Shown: in pieces, positions 43,233 through 53,366 of the stretch
Layout of the letters: each line of letters begins with the position of its first letter
Numbering within the stretch: position 1 is the stretch's first letter
Source: Bradyrhizobium canariense
Lineage (GTDB): Bacteria > Pseudomonadota > Alphaproteobacteria > Rhizobiales > Xanthobacteraceae
Reading direction: 5' to 3'
NCBI RefSeq assembly: GCF_900105125.1
Contig: NZ_LT629750.1
Location: forward strand, 3,100,001-3,164,000
DNA length: 64,000 bases
The notes under the pieces: generated by a model
What the model was told of the DNA's origin: nothing
What the model saw: the letters and a program-made list of their open reading frames with translations, nothing else
The model's database searches: none
Translations under genes and position numbers: made by a program

Positions 43233-43946
43233 CTAGCGCCGGTTACCTGCCAGGCGCAGCAGCATCATGAACAGGTTGATGAAGTTGAGATATAGCGACA
43301 ATGCGCCCGTCACGGCCTTACGGCCCGCGGAAACGGCGTCGTCGTTGCTATCGTACATCCCCTTGATCCGCTGGGTGTCGTAAGCGGTAAGGCCCGCAAA
43401 GACGCCGACGCCAACCACGGAGATGATCCAGTCGAGTCCACTCGACCTCAAGAAGAGGTTGACCAGGCTCGCGATCACGATGCCGATCAAACCCATCACC
43501 AGGAACGTACCGAAACCCGACATATCGCGCCGGGTCGTATAACCCCAGATACTGAGCGAGCCAAAGGCCGCGGCTGAGATAAAGAACACACGCGTGATCG
43601 ATACGCCGGTATAGACATGGAAGATGGTCGAAAGCGACAATCCGACCAGGGCCGCATAGACGAAGAACAGCAGTCTTGCCGCTTCCACCGACAGCGTGTT
43701 GATGCGCGAGCTGATAAAGAACACCAGGGCCAGCGGCGCCAGCATGAATACCCACATGATCGGGCTCTGAAGCAGCGCAGGGCCGGTGAGCCGATAGGTC
43801 AGCATCGCAACGAGACCGGTCAGGCCAACGCCGATGGCCATGTAGTTATAGACGCGAAGCATATGGGCGCGCAGGCCCGCATCGACCGCGGACGTACGAT
43901 CGGCGGGAGCGCCGGGGATGGCTGCATTGCGATCGTAATTCGACAT
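43233..43946 (-). CDS. Bax inhibitor-1 (YccA/TMBIM) family protein
   Basis: A 237-residue inner-membrane protein with seven helices after a short hydrophilic start (RNAAIPGAPADRTSAVDAGL). The family signature GLTAYDTQRIKGMYD near residue 190 contains the conserved Asp of the pore sensor. AAGGAG lies seven bases before the ATG. Relatives leak Ca2+ or bind FtsH; the role in this organism is unknown. Confidence 0.92.
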   Translation of the reverse strand: MSNYDRNAAIPGAPADRTSAVDAGLRAHMLRVYNYMAIGVGLTGLVAMLTYRLTGPALLQSPIMWVFMLAPLALVFFISSRINTLSVEAARLLFFVYAALVGLSLSTIFHVYTGVSITRVFFISAAAFGSLSIWGYTTRRDMSGFGTFLVMGLIGIVIASLVNLFLRSSGLDWIISVVGVGVFAGLTAYDTQRIKGMYDSNDDAVSAGRKAVTGALSLYLNFINLFMMLLRLAGNRR

Positions 43947-44204
43947 GGATCGTCTCCTTTTTCATACGCCGGACACTCTTTTTGCCCCAGTACGGTCAGC
44001 TGCCAGACCGGAACGCAAGATGGGGCGCAGGAGTCCTCTGTGCTAACCGACCAGATACATTGCAGCAGTGGACGTGACGAAGCCTGGATCGGTATCGGCA
44101 CCCTCGCGTCGCACGGGATCCAGGACGCCGCGCATCGCACTCCTCCGCGGCGGCGGCTGACGATCGGGCAGACTCGTTGATGGCGACCTTGCATCTGCCG
44201 AATG
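43947..44204. other. Scrambled region beside the IS3 remnant
   Basis: No gene recognised; similarity to the transposase ends at about 44207 and the rest is unrelated sequence. Confidence 0.4.
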
Positions 44205-44627
44205 GCATTGGGTCACCGGTGGCGCTTCCAGCGACAGACGCGCCCGTATCTTGCGTTGTGTCGATCGATGCTGCCCGAGCACCCGGCAAGCACGCCTTTC
44301 GGAGATGCCAAACGCTGCCTTGGCATGAAGCACGTAGGCCGCACGAAGCTCCGGGCTCAGAGCCTCCGTCGTCGCCTCCGCCAAGATGAGCTTGTCCAAT
44401 GTCAGATCCGACACCAGCCGGCGCAGCCGGGCAATCTCGGCCTCCAACTCGGTCAAATGCTCGGCCAGATCGCTCTCAACGCCTCCGTATCTATTTCGCC
44501 ACCGATAGTATGTTACTTCGGTTACGCCAATTTCCCGCACACACTCAGAGATCCGCCTGCCGCTAGCTACCGATCCTTCAACATGCCTCAACTTCGCAAC
44601 GATTTCTTCGGCTTTGTGTCTTCTCAT
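44205..44627 (-). mobile_element. IS3-family transposase remnant (OrfA joined to start of OrfB)
   Basis: About 140 codons. OrfA has the helix-turn-helix (EIVAKLRHVEG, IGVTEVTYYRWRNRYGG) and leucine-zipper-like segment, and LDKLILAEA marks its end. In the same frame the start of OrfB follows (ISERRACRVLGQHRSTQRK). The catalytic DDE core is missing and no terminal inverted repeats were found, so it is inactive. Confidence 0.82.
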
Positions 44628-44956
44628 GACCGATCCTTTCCTTAAGGAATCGCATTGTCATCGCTTCGCGGCGCTCACTTTTTCTGGTCGCGTCTCGCTT
44701 CCAATCCCTGCTCCAGCGAGGCTGGTACGCTCCGCCGATTTCACCGCGATGACGGCATCGGCGGGCGACCGCCCCAACGGATCGTAAGGCGGCACGCAGA
44801 ATCTTCATCGGCTCAGAATCCCACGCCTATACGGCGCGTCTCAAAAATATGCCATCACTTGCGATTGGAAGTTTGGATGCTTCGTTTGCCACCGGCGCCG
44901 CGCAGAGAGGCATCGACAGCCGCGTCAGCGGAAGCCGAAACGCGAATACGAACGAC
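44628..44956. other. Intergenic region
   Basis: It probably includes the 5' edge of the IS3 relic. A plus-strand frame from 44849 (MPSLAIGSLDASFATGAAQ) looks protein-like at first but runs antisense into the AraC gene; it was not accepted. Confidence 0.4.
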
Positions 44957-45979
44957 TTAGTCTCGGAAAACCGTGAAGAGATCAGCAAAACGAACGACCT
45001 CCGCCTTCATCTCGTTTCTTCGCGTCGCAACAAGTGGTATACCAACCTTTGCCGCCGATCGAACTTCACTGGGGCTGCAACCAAATTCCTGCCGGAACGC
45101 ACGGCTGAAGCTCGATGCGTCTTCAAAGCAGAAATCTGCCGCAATGGCAGCGATTGGACGCTGGTTCGCCGGATCGGACAACACCGCACAGACGCGCAGC
45201 AATCGCTGACGCTGGATGTAGTGCGCAACGCCTCCCGTTCGTTCGAACAGGCGGTAAAGCTGGGACCGGGAAATCCCGAGCATTCGGCACAGCACGGCAG
45301 GCTGCAGTTGCAGCGACTGCAGCTGCGCCTGAATGATCCGCCGGACGCGTTCCAACAGACCGCAGTCAATTTCCTCCCGTGCCAGAAACCCGTGCTCCGC
45401 AGAGGGCGCAATGCATGCAGCGACCATATTGCGCACTGCCGCGGTCAATCGCGGCGCGTCAGATTCTTTCATAAGCGGCAGCCAACGCTCCACGGCAAGG
45501 ATATAGTCGCCAAGCAGCCCGCCCCACGGCTTTTCGAGCACCGCTCCGCGCGCCGCGTCCAATAGCGGAGCGAGGTCGTGAAACGCTTCTCGCGACAAGA
45601 GGATTTGAGTTCGGTCGACGCGGGTCCGTTTGCTTTCGAACTGCTCGCCAAGCGACCATAGGAAAGGTACACCTCCTGCCGCGTCGAATTCACCCTTTGG
45701 CGTTTGAACCTTCGTCACGCCTTGCCTGCAGTAAGTGAGCACCCAATGATCGATGGGCGCCTTTGCGAGATTGGCTTTCGCTCGCTTGACGTGAACAGAG
45801 GCTGCCGATACCCGGCTGATCGAGATATCCCCCAGGCTCCAAACGATATTTTTCGCAGAGAACCCCTCTTCGGCCTGCTCCATCGGGGAGATGTCAAATA
45901 CAGGTGCAAACCATTCTTGCCACGCCCGAAGCTGGTCTCGCGGGCGCAAGTTCTGCGTTGCAAAAGTGGTTGGAGTCAC
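44957..45979 (-). CDS. AraC-family transcriptional regulator
   Basis: A 340-residue protein. The N-terminal AraC-binding-like domain (residues about 15-200: QLRAWQEWFAPVFDISP, WSLGDISIS) is followed by a two-HTH AraC domain (MLGISRSQLYRLFERTGGVA; FCFEDASSFSRAFRQEFGCSP). GTG at 45979 follows AAGGA at good spacing; a TTG at 46042 has none. The effector is unknown. There is no obvious target beside it. Confidence 0.88.
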   Translation of the reverse strand: MTPTTFATQNLRPRDQLRAWQEWFAPVFDISPMEQAEEGFSAKNIVWSLGDISISRVSAASVHVKRAKANLAKAPIDHWVLTYCRQGVTKVQTPKGEFDAAGGVPFLWSLGEQFESKRTRVDRTQILLSREAFHDLAPLLDAARGAVLEKPWGGLLGDYILAVERWLPLMKESDAPRLTAAVRNMVAACIAPSAEHGFLAREEIDCGLLERVRRIIQAQLQSLQLQPAVLCRMLGISRSQLYRLFERTGGVAHYIQRQRLLRVCAVLSDPANQRPIAAIAADFCFEDASSFSRAFRQEFGCSPSEVRSAAKVGIPLVATRRNEMKAEVVRFADLFTVFRD

Positions 45980-46792
45980 GGGGGTATCCTTGGGAAGGCC
46001 ATCAGGCCATCGATGGACGTGCCGCAAACCAGACTGAAACAAAATTACTCTCGCTGCTTCGAAGGCCTGATCACGATCTAGTGAGCAATTCGCGGCATTT
46101 TATCGATTTCATGATGTCGGCCGGCGGCCGCCCTGCCATCGACTCAGCGCCTTTCGAAGCATACGGGTCGGGCACCGCAGTCGGACGGGACCAATGCGAA
46201 TGTCGAGACGTCCTTCGACCACCATCACCGTGCCTTCAGTCGTGCCGGCAGGATTGACCCGGAAGGTGATTAGCGCGTGGGCAAGATGCCGCTCGTCCAG
46301 AAGTTTGCTCCCGAGCTGCGCGCGACAACGCCCATCCGGGACCTCGCTCATAGACAGATCTGAGCCGTGCTAGTGGCGCAGTATTTGGTAATTTACCGCC
46401 GCTCGGCTTATCCGTGCCGCGGTGGCGGAAATTTTACCCTACCCTTATTGCGTGCGCACAAGATGATCGGCTGCCACGCATCCAATTGGCTTCTCCCTTG
46501 GCGACGAATATCCAGCTCTGCTCGATTTTCAAGAGCTAACGCTATCCCACCTCGAAGCTGTTGTATTTTCGTGCCTCGTCCGCCGAGTTGTTCGAACACA
46601 TCCGTCGAAGCGATGATGACGCCGTTGGGCTTTGGTGACGCGGCCGTTGCGTTTGGCGTCGACAGTGATTCAGACCAGCCAAACGGCCCATCTTGGCGCG
46701 ACACTTATGCTCGGTCAGCGCACGAGGGAAGCTTCTGGCGGTAAATGGCAGAACACGGTATGAAAGTCCGAAAGTGGGGATACCGACGAGCT
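45980..46792. other. Long region without a confident gene
   Basis: A minus-strand 80-codon frame (46351-46109, MSEVPDGRCRAQLG) is protein-like in places but matches nothing known and has no ribosome site. The rest holds no recognised feature. Confidence 0.4.
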
Positions 46793-47356
46793 ATGAAAAT
46801 CGGATCACATACTTGCGTTATTATTGCGCTTTTTGCGGCCGTTTTTGGTTGCGGAATCAGCTTGGTATCCGCGACCGATTTTTGCATCGAGCTGACTGGT
46901 ATTGGATTCAATCGCGGGCATGAGCGACGGGGGGACGAGAATGCCTGCGCCGGAGACGAATCCTTGAATATCAAGGGCGTGGCCAGAGATCGGGCCAGAA
47001 ACAATGCAAACAATGCCATTGCATCGCAATGTTTAAGAGATGTCACGCACACCATTGGCCAGCAGGCTTGCGCGCGGATCAATTTGGTTGCCAATACTTC
47101 CCCCAATAATCTGTGGGCCGACTTTCCTCCTGCGGCAAAGCCCAACGCAGATAATGTAAGATACATTGGTCGTGGAGTTGAGGGGAGCGCGAGCGTGAAC
47201 CTTTGCGCCGTGGCGCGCGATGTCCGTATCAGGACACGCAGCGTTGTCGATGGACACTGCCCTCATGTCAACGGGCTCTTGCCGCACAGGATTTTCGCGA
47301 CCGCCCGAGCACGAGCTCGATGTGCGGTTATATGTAGCTCTCCGCAGCCCGAGTAA
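46793..47356 (+). CDS. Exported Cys-containing protein of unknown function
   Basis: A 187-residue protein. The signal peptide is MKIGSHTCVIIALFAAVFGC to about residue 27 (LVSA-TDFC). The mature part has nine or so Cys spread through an Asn/Arg-rich chain (RDRARNNANNAIASQC, NADNVRYIGRGVEGS). There is no recognised family. The upstream ATG at 46760 is possible; neither start has a strong ribosome site. Confidence 0.6.
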   Translation: MKIGSHTCVIIALFAAVFGCGISLVSATDFCIELTGIGFNRGHERRGDENACAGDESLNIKGVARDRARNNANNAIASQCLRDVTHTIGQQACARINLVANTSPNNLWADFPPAAKPNADNVRYIGRGVEGSASVNLCAVARDVRIRTRSVVDGHCPHVNGLLPHRIFATARARARCAVICSSPQPE

Positions 47357-47588
47357 GCGACTTCAGGAATTTCTCGGCGGCATTCTAACATCCCGAGCAT
47401 GCCGGCAATCAGTTGTGTCCGCACTGATACAGCGTCGCGATGTTGAAGTCTTTGGATGAAGTGTTGCCTGCACTGAGTTTTCTTGCCAGTTTGAAGGATA
47501 AACGGGCGCACTGATAAATCCGGCAGAGATCCCTGTCTCCCGTTTCCGTGCTGGTTCGTAACTCTTATCAACTAGCTGGCCTCATGGC

Positions 47589-49202
47589 TCACGGCAAATC
47601 AGAGCGTCGCGCTTCATCTATGTTTGGTAGATTGCCGGCCGGGAAAATCGCCATCAGGGCCAAACCCGCCATGGCGAGAAGACACACCTTAAGCGATCGG
47701 AGCCGGGCCTTGGTGTTAATGCTAAGCGCCTCGGCCACCTGATAGGGAGCGGCCGTCGTCGCACTCAAAACTTCGAGCAACCGATCGTTACTGACAAATG
47801 TAATATTGTCGAGACCGACTTGCTTCTTCAGTTCCTGCGGAATGATGGGGTTATCGGTTAGGTCACGCATTACATTCGTACTCAAGAGACCAATCAGGAG
47901 TGCACCAGCCACAGCAGTGCCGACTGCTCCTGCGAGGTTTGCAGCGGTCCCGCGAAGAGCGCCGACATCACCAGCGAATTCACCGGACGAGCTAGCCGCC
48001 ATGGCCGTGAACAAAAGCGTGACCAACGCTCCCTGTCCAAGACCGATCACGATCAACCCGAAGATAACCAAAAATGTTTCCCATTCGTTTCGAACAACGA
48101 CAGCCAACAAAGCCAGTCCTGCCGCCACCAATACGAACGCGTAACGAGCGATCCGCCGCCAAGGCATGAATTCATACAGATGCAAAACAAGAATTGCGGC
48201 AACGAAGATGGATAATGCGTAGGGAATGATTGCGAAGCCAGTCTGCAGGCTGCTGCGGCCTTGGACGATTTGGATGTAAAGCGGAATAAGAAAACTGACG
48301 GCCGAACCGAGAGTAATGATAATAAACAATAACAGTATGATGGATCGCTGTTGGGGCGTCCGGATAAGATCCAGCGCGACGAGCGGTGTTTTTTGCTCGG
48401 CGCAGCGCTTTCTGGACCAGGCAATAAAAGCCTGACCTAGCACAACGCCGCCGACGATCATGATGGGCGCCGGCGATAGGCCAAATAGGCTAAACGGCGC
48501 TGCCGGCGCGCGCAGCAGCAAGCCCCAGTTGTTAATGTTGTTGAAGCCAACGGTAATGAGAATAATGGCCAAAGCCGCTGAGACCGCGCCTATTTTATCT
48601 ATCTGCAAATCCGGCTGACGTTCAACAGGCTTCAACTTCCTACTGAGAATGATGATACTTATCGCGAGAGCGACGAGAAGCGCGAATGAATAGCGCCAAC
48701 CGACCCACGTATCAAGAAAGCCAGCTATCAAAAATGCCAGCACGCTGGCTGCGGCCTCAGCCGCCCCCAACCAGCCAAAGGCCTTGGCCTGCTGTCTGCC
48801 TTCGTAAGTGCTAGTGATCAAAACAACGAGCGTGGGAACCAACGCGGCCGCCGCGGCGCCAGCTATGCCTTGAGCGAAAATCACCACCGTGGCACTAGGA
48901 CTGGCTGCCATTGTTGCCATTGCAACACCGAAAAGGGCCACGGTCGTGCGAAACACCGATGTCGGACCGTATAACTCGCCAACTTTAGCACCCATCATGA
49001 CAAAACCCGCGATGAACAACGAGTGGGTCACAATCGCTGATCCTACCATCGTCGGCGGCGTGCCGAAGCTTGCACCGATCCCTGCCATTGAGACGCGGAG
49101 TGAGTTGATGTTGAACGACATCAGGATCTGGGCCATGGCAATGACGACCATCGGCAACCAAGAAGCGTTCCGCACGTTCTTGTGGCTCGCTTCAACCGTC
49201 AT
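47589..49202 (-). CDS. MFS exporter, DHA2/EmrB-QacA type (14 helices)
   Basis: A 537-residue protein. Fourteen predicted helices and motif A-like GAKVGELYGPTSVFR between TM2 and TM3 are visible, with motif C-like GFLDTWVGWRYSF near TM5 and a large periplasmic loop near the C-terminal half. The ATG at 49202 (MTVEASHKN) is used; one at 49295 adds 31 residues of low complexity. It probably effluxes drugs or organic cations. No periplasmic adaptor gene is adjacent. Confidence 0.88.
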   Translation of the reverse strand: MTVEASHKNVRNASWLPMVVIAMAQILMSFNINSLRVSMAGIGASFGTPPTMVGSAIVTHSLFIAGFVMMGAKVGELYGPTSVFRTTVALFGVAMATMAASPSATVVIFAQGIAGAAAAALVPTLVVLITSTYEGRQQAKAFGWLGAAEAAASVLAFLIAGFLDTWVGWRYSFALLVALAISIIILSRKLKPVERQPDLQIDKIGAVSAALAIILITVGFNNINNWGLLLRAPAAPFSLFGLSPAPIMIVGGVVLGQAFIAWSRKRCAEQKTPLVALDLIRTPQQRSIILLLFIIITLGSAVSFLIPLYIQIVQGRSSLQTGFAIIPYALSIFVAAILVLHLYEFMPWRRIARYAFVLVAAGLALLAVVVRNEWETFLVIFGLIVIGLGQGALVTLLFTAMAASSSGEFAGDVGALRGTAANLAGAVGTAVAGALLIGLLSTNVMRDLTDNPIIPQELKKQVGLDNITFVSNDRLLEVLSATTAAPYQVAEALSINTKARLRSLKVCLLAMAGLALMAIFPAGNLPNIDEARRSDLP

Positions 49203-50020
49203 GGGTTGGTTCCCGCGGTTAGAGGGAGAATGGTCGCCCCCCGGATTGATAAGGCTTCGCGACCGCTCGGCATCGCCTAAGACGGCAAACGCCATATAGC
49301 GGTTCTTGGTCCTTTTCTTGACGAGAACATTCGATGTACGTCACTTTAGGCCAAGAACTTCGGCGCTCAATGACGAAGGGTAAGGTCTGGTTCGCATATT
49401 CGGCGGCTTCAAATACCGAACTATCAGAACGGTCTACAATCGGCCTGACTTTCCCACACACAGTCGTAGCCTGTCGCGGACAGGGCCGCACTGACGCACG
49501 TGGGAAACGTCCCTGCTGCGCGACGCGGCGAGTGAGCGAAGGATGACCGGATTGAAGCTTGCGATGCGGGCGGCCTCAGCGGATGTTGGGGCAGCGCAAA
49601 GTGGTTCATATTTTCTTAGTGCGTCATTTTTGGCACCAGAAATTCCCCGCGGCGCTTAAATACGCTCCATCTGGATGGCAAGGAAGTTGAGTCACCGAAA
49701 ATCCGACCGAGATGGTTCTTATTGGCGAGGTGTCGCGCGGAACGTGCAGAAACGCCATCACCAGTCATCTTGTCGGTACCGTACTGCAGGCGTCTGATGT
49801 GGGTCTCTGATCGAAGTCCTCTCGGGCTTGGGCGAACCGGTTATACGCATTTAAATCCTTAGGAAAGACCCATAAGGCCCACTTCCTAAACGTCATTCTG
49901 GAATCCGAGATCTCAGAGAGCGAATCCCTCGCCACCGTCAAAGACTGGAACAAAACTACGAACTCTTAAATCATTTGCAAAAGCCGGCATGCCACTGAAA
50001 AACATCCCAGGAGGGAATGA
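49203..50020. other. Long intergenic region
   Basis: No gene recognised; AT content rises near 49600-49660 and 49830-49960. CCAGGAGG at 50008-50015 is the ribosome site of the next gene. Confidence 0.45.
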
Positions 50021-50269
50021 ATGAACTCAAACGAAATATTGTTCTTCATGGCCGCTGTCAGTTCGGTTTTTCTTGCGACTTCGAATGATTGCGCACAAGC
50101 TATGCCGCTCACCAGGCCGGGCACGCTGGTCGTTGAAAAGATAACGATCGAGGTTCAGTGGCGGCACCGGCATCATCAATTGCGTCGTCATAGCAGGCAG
50201 CAACTAAACGACAACCACCGGCCCAAGCATCGCGGTGATCAAGCCGACACTTACAGCACGACGAGATGA
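50021..50269 (+). CDS. Small exported His/Arg-rich protein
   Basis: An 82-residue protein. AGGAGG lies a few bases before the ATG. The signal peptide ends CAQA-MP. The mature part has a beta-like start (GTLVVEKITIEVQ) and a His/Arg-rich tail (WRHRHHQLRRHSRQQ, RPKHRGDQ). It resembles the protein at 36274 in design. The tail may bind metal or nucleic acid; function unknown. Confidence 0.62.
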   Translation: MNSNEILFFMAAVSSVFLATSNDCAQAMPLTRPGTLVVEKITIEVQWRHRHHQLRRHSRQQLNDNHRPKHRGDQADTYSTTR

Positions 50270-50616
50270 TGGCTGCCACGTAGTCGCATCACAATGTAAG
50301 TTGTTCGGCACGGCCGCACCTTACCGGTACGGGGCTCGAAAAATCGAAACGCGGCGCTGGAGAGCGGCGATGCGGATCCGTGATTTGTAACGCGCTTCGC
50401 TTTGTCGGCCAGCGGTCAAGCCCGTGGGAGTCGGACTCTCCCCAATAGGTCAGAGACATTGACAGATCGACGGGCAATCTTTCTGGGTTTTCCAGTCTAA
50501 TGCCGATCGAAATGACACCGGCGGCAACCCAGAATTTTTCTATCTCTTTTGCACGCACGTCAGCGAAATCTGGGCGCGACTTTATCGAGCCTTGAACCAC
50601 GGCTTCATTCCACAGC
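50270..50616. other. Intergenic region
   Basis: A minus-strand 137-codon frame (50702-50289) covers it, but it overlaps the antiporter relic and has no family resemblance. No feature accepted. Confidence 0.4.
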
Positions 50617-50834
50617 ATGACATCCTCGAATTCATCCGACCAGAAACTCTCTCGCGGCGCGCTCGTCGCACTTGTCGTCGGATCGATGGTCGGTTCGGGC
50701 ATCTTTCCCTGCCATCATCATTCGGCCGCGCCATCGGAGGCCTGGGTGCTTTAATCGCCTGGGGTATTGCCGGCATCGGAATGCTGATGCTCGCCTTCGT
50801 CTTTCAGACGCTCTCTGGCACTATTTCGATCTAG
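50617..50834 (+). pseudogene. 5' remnant of a basic amino acid antiporter (APC superfamily)
   Basis: The ATG at 50617 reads MTSSNSSDQKLSRGALVALV, then VGSMVGSGIF, the start of arginine/ornithine-type antiporters. A frameshift follows, and the adjacent frame continues FGRAIGGLGALIAWGIAGIG then MLMLAFVFQTLSG before a stop. Only about 70 of some 470 codons remain. Confidence 0.78.
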
Positions 50835-50900
50835 CGAGTTGTGAGCTACAATCGAGCAATTCTGGGAAGGGAGAGACTTCAATCTAACCGGAGGTTCCCA

Positions 50901-51425
50901 ATGTCTGACTTGGTTGTCATCGTGTATCCGTCCGAGGCGAAAGCCGAAGACGTACGTCAACGTCTCCTCAAATTGCAGCAGGAGTATTTGATAACGATCA
51001 ACGACGCCGTAATTGCGGTCAAGACCGAATCTGGCTCCATCAAACTGAACCAGCTTGTCAACACGACCGCCATCGGCGCCGCCTCAGGAAGCTTCTGGGG
51101 ACTCCTGATAGGCGTGCTCTTCCTGAATCCGATCATAGGTGTCGCATTGGGCGCGGCGTCGGGCGCGCTCGGTGGCGCGTTGTCCGATTTTGGGATCAAT
51201 GACAACTTCATGAAAGAGCTTGCGGCGAGCATCCAACCGGGAAATGCGGCTTTGTTTGTTCTCATCAAGAATATGACAGCGGACAAGGTGCTAAAGGAAA
51301 TTAAAGATGCCGGAGGCGTGGTGCTCAAAACCTCTCTGGATGAGACGAAGGAACAGGTGTTGCGCGACGCCCTCGCGAAAGCAGCAGCCACCGAAACACC
51401 GCCGCAGACGGCGAAATCGGCCTAA
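50901..51425 (+). CDS. DUF1269-family membrane-associated protein
   Basis: A 174-residue protein. GGAGG lies seven bases before the ATG at 50901. The start MSDLVVIVYPSEAKAEDVRQ, the YLITINDAVIAVK segment, a central Gly-rich hydrophobic hairpin (GLLIGVLFLNPIIGVALGAA, SGALGG) and a C-terminal alpha/beta part (GNAALFVLIKNMTADKVLKE) match DUF1269. Function unknown; often stress-linked. Confidence 0.85.
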   Translation: MSDLVVIVYPSEAKAEDVRQRLLKLQQEYLITINDAVIAVKTESGSIKLNQLVNTTAIGAASGSFWGLLIGVLFLNPIIGVALGAASGALGGALSDFGINDNFMKELAASIQPGNAALFVLIKNMTADKVLKEIKDAGGVVLKTSLDETKEQVLRDALAKAAATETPPQTAKSA

Positions 51426-51540
51426 TCGGCATCGAAGGACGGCGATCGACTTTAGGAATGCAGCCTCAAGATACAAGCGTCTTGAGGTCTGCATCTCGTT
51501 AGCCGAACGATGCCGATGACGACAGCTGGCGCCCGTAAGA

Positions 51541-53268
51541 TTAACCGTCCACAACGACTCGCTCAGGTGTCAGCAGGCCAAACTGTGCGCCCGTTCGTGC
51601 TACTGTATGGATGTAAAAGTAGGTGCTGACGCCATCGGTCGCTTCCATCACCGGAGATGGCGCCGACACGATCACGAGGCCGGCACATTTTCCGATCCAG
51701 TCAATATGCCGGTGACCGTGCATCAGCACTGCCCGGCCTCCCAACGTCCGGAGCCGCCGAACAAACCAATTTCCATTCACCAGCGCTGTCCCGATTCGTT
51801 CAGACAACACCTTTGCCACCTTGGGATATTCGATAACATGGTGGTGAAGAGCGATGATCCAACACGCCTGAGGATACTGTGCGGCGGCAATCTCAATCCC
51901 TCTTACTTGCTCCACTGAAATCATCCCCAGAGCGTTGGTGAAGGAGAAATGTGTATCCGCGTTCGAGTCCAAGAGGATAATGCCAAGGCCATCGTCGCGA
52001 TCCGGTGGCAGCACCATTGGAAAGACTGCCGCCCATAACTCATTCAAATTCGTCGATAGCCGCGGCCTTCCGACTTCAGCAAATTTTGCCATTTCCGTCC
52101 GATGCGGTTTCAGCGCCTCCGAGAGGCTGCCAGCCAGACATCGCGCGGTCTGATCGATCAAACGAACGCGTTCGCCATGGAGCGCGTCAACAGCCGACAA
52201 GAACCGAAGTCGGCGCAGCTTTCTGTTCGGACTTGTCGGGAGATCGAGGCGCGCTGGATTGGCACGGTCGACGATATTAAGGTCGTGATTGCCGGGTAAA
52301 ATCAGGATCCGCTCAGCAAGCTGCGGATAGGCCATCAAGGCGTCGAGCAGTTCTGACCACTCCGCAGAACGGCCCGCATCCGTCATATCGCCGGTGACGA
52401 GAATTGTGTCGAGAGGATTATTCGCGTGGATGACATCCAACAGCGCAAGCAGCCGGTGCAGGCGCTCATTTCCGCGCGGCCCCGCTCGACCGCTTTCGAT
52501 CCGAAAGCCGTAGCGCTCGCCTACGACATGAATATCCGACAAGTGCGCGATACGCCACGTCTGATCCGCGTAAGCATCTGCAGGGAACCCACCAAAATCG
52601 CGAAGTTGGGGCATCGTCGCGTCAGCAAAGGCCCAGACAAGTGCGGCGACGGCGAGATAGGCGGCGACGAGCACGATGCTATTGGCCAGAGCGACGGAAA
52701 CCAGGTCATGGGGCGAAGCGAGATCGGCAAAATTCCCCAACCAGCGCGAGCTTGGCCAGCAGGCCGCCAGCACCGCCAGCGCGACAGCAAAGATGATGAT
52801 GCCCGCCACCCCTGCGGTACCGGCCCGTAGCGTGGCGAGTTGAGACCCACTAAGTCGCGATTGCAGAAGCTTTTCGACGAAGTGCCGCAAACCCTCCCGG
52901 CAGGCGACGTATATCGGCTCGACAGCTAGCGAATTCAAAGACCAGAAACTGCTCTCCGCCATGCGAAACAGCGATCGCACTCCGAACAATCCAATGGCGA
53001 GCACAGCCAGAAGAAGCAACGCAGGCCAAATTCCGAGGAGAGGAGATGTGACTTTGCGTGAGACCAGACTTACCCAGGCGGAAGCAACAAGCGGCGCGAG
53101 TCCGAGGAGCAGACCTGGAACAACGAACAGCATTGTCCAGGACAAGACCAGTTTGGGAAGACTGATCTCCGCGAGCAGACTGCCAGCAAGCGACAACAGC
53201 GAGCGACGTTTGGTGCTTGACGCGTCATCCTCAACATCGCCGCCACGCGGATCGATGACGGGGTTCAT
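51541..53268 (-). CDS. Membrane-anchored metallophosphoesterase
   Basis: A 575-residue protein. The N-terminal half has about five hydrophobic helices (residues 40-215). The C-terminal half is a calcineurin-like phosphoesterase: D245 and H247 in LSDIH, GD at 293-294, GNHD at 326-329, HHH in ALHHHVIEY and GHRH near the end. Two metal ions are expected. The substrate could be a nucleotide or phospholipid. It converges with the DUF1269 gene. Confidence 0.88.
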   Translation of the reverse strand: MNPVIDPRGGDVEDDASSTKRRSLLSLAGSLLAEISLPKLVLSWTMLFVVPGLLLGLAPLVASAWVSLVSRKVTSPLLGIWPALLLLAVLAIGLFGVRSLFRMAESSFWSLNSLAVEPIYVACREGLRHFVEKLLQSRLSGSQLATLRAGTAGVAGIIIFAVALAVLAACWPSSRWLGNFADLASPHDLVSVALANSIVLVAAYLAVAALVWAFADATMPQLRDFGGFPADAYADQTWRIAHLSDIHVVGERYGFRIESGRAGPRGNERLHRLLALLDVIHANNPLDTILVTGDMTDAGRSAEWSELLDALMAYPQLAERILILPGNHDLNIVDRANPARLDLPTSPNRKLRRLRFLSAVDALHGERVRLIDQTARCLAGSLSEALKPHRTEMAKFAEVGRPRLSTNLNELWAAVFPMVLPPDRDDGLGIILLDSNADTHFSFTNALGMISVEQVRGIEIAAAQYPQACWIIALHHHVIEYPKVAKVLSERIGTALVNGNWFVRRLRTLGGRAVLMHGHRHIDWIGKCAGLVIVSAPSPVMEATDGVSTYFYIHTVARTGAQFGLLTPERVVVDG

Positions 53269-53366
53269 AGCAGGCTTCTGAGCATAGCGAACATGGCAGC
53301 GTTGCCTTCCTCAACTTAAAGGGCATAAACGTTCGCCTGCCCAATTATCCACAGCGCACGCAGATT

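Noticed and set aside
44849..45565. 238-codon plus-strand frame starting MPSLAIGSLDASFATG, considered as an effector-like protein
   Set aside because: Most of it is antisense to the AraC gene, with no ribosome site and no recognised family.
46109..46351. 80-codon minus-strand frame
   Set aside because: Some stretches look protein-like, but no start signal or family could be supported.
50289..50702. 137-codon minus-strand frame
   Set aside because: It overlaps the antiporter relic in antisense and has no family resemblance.
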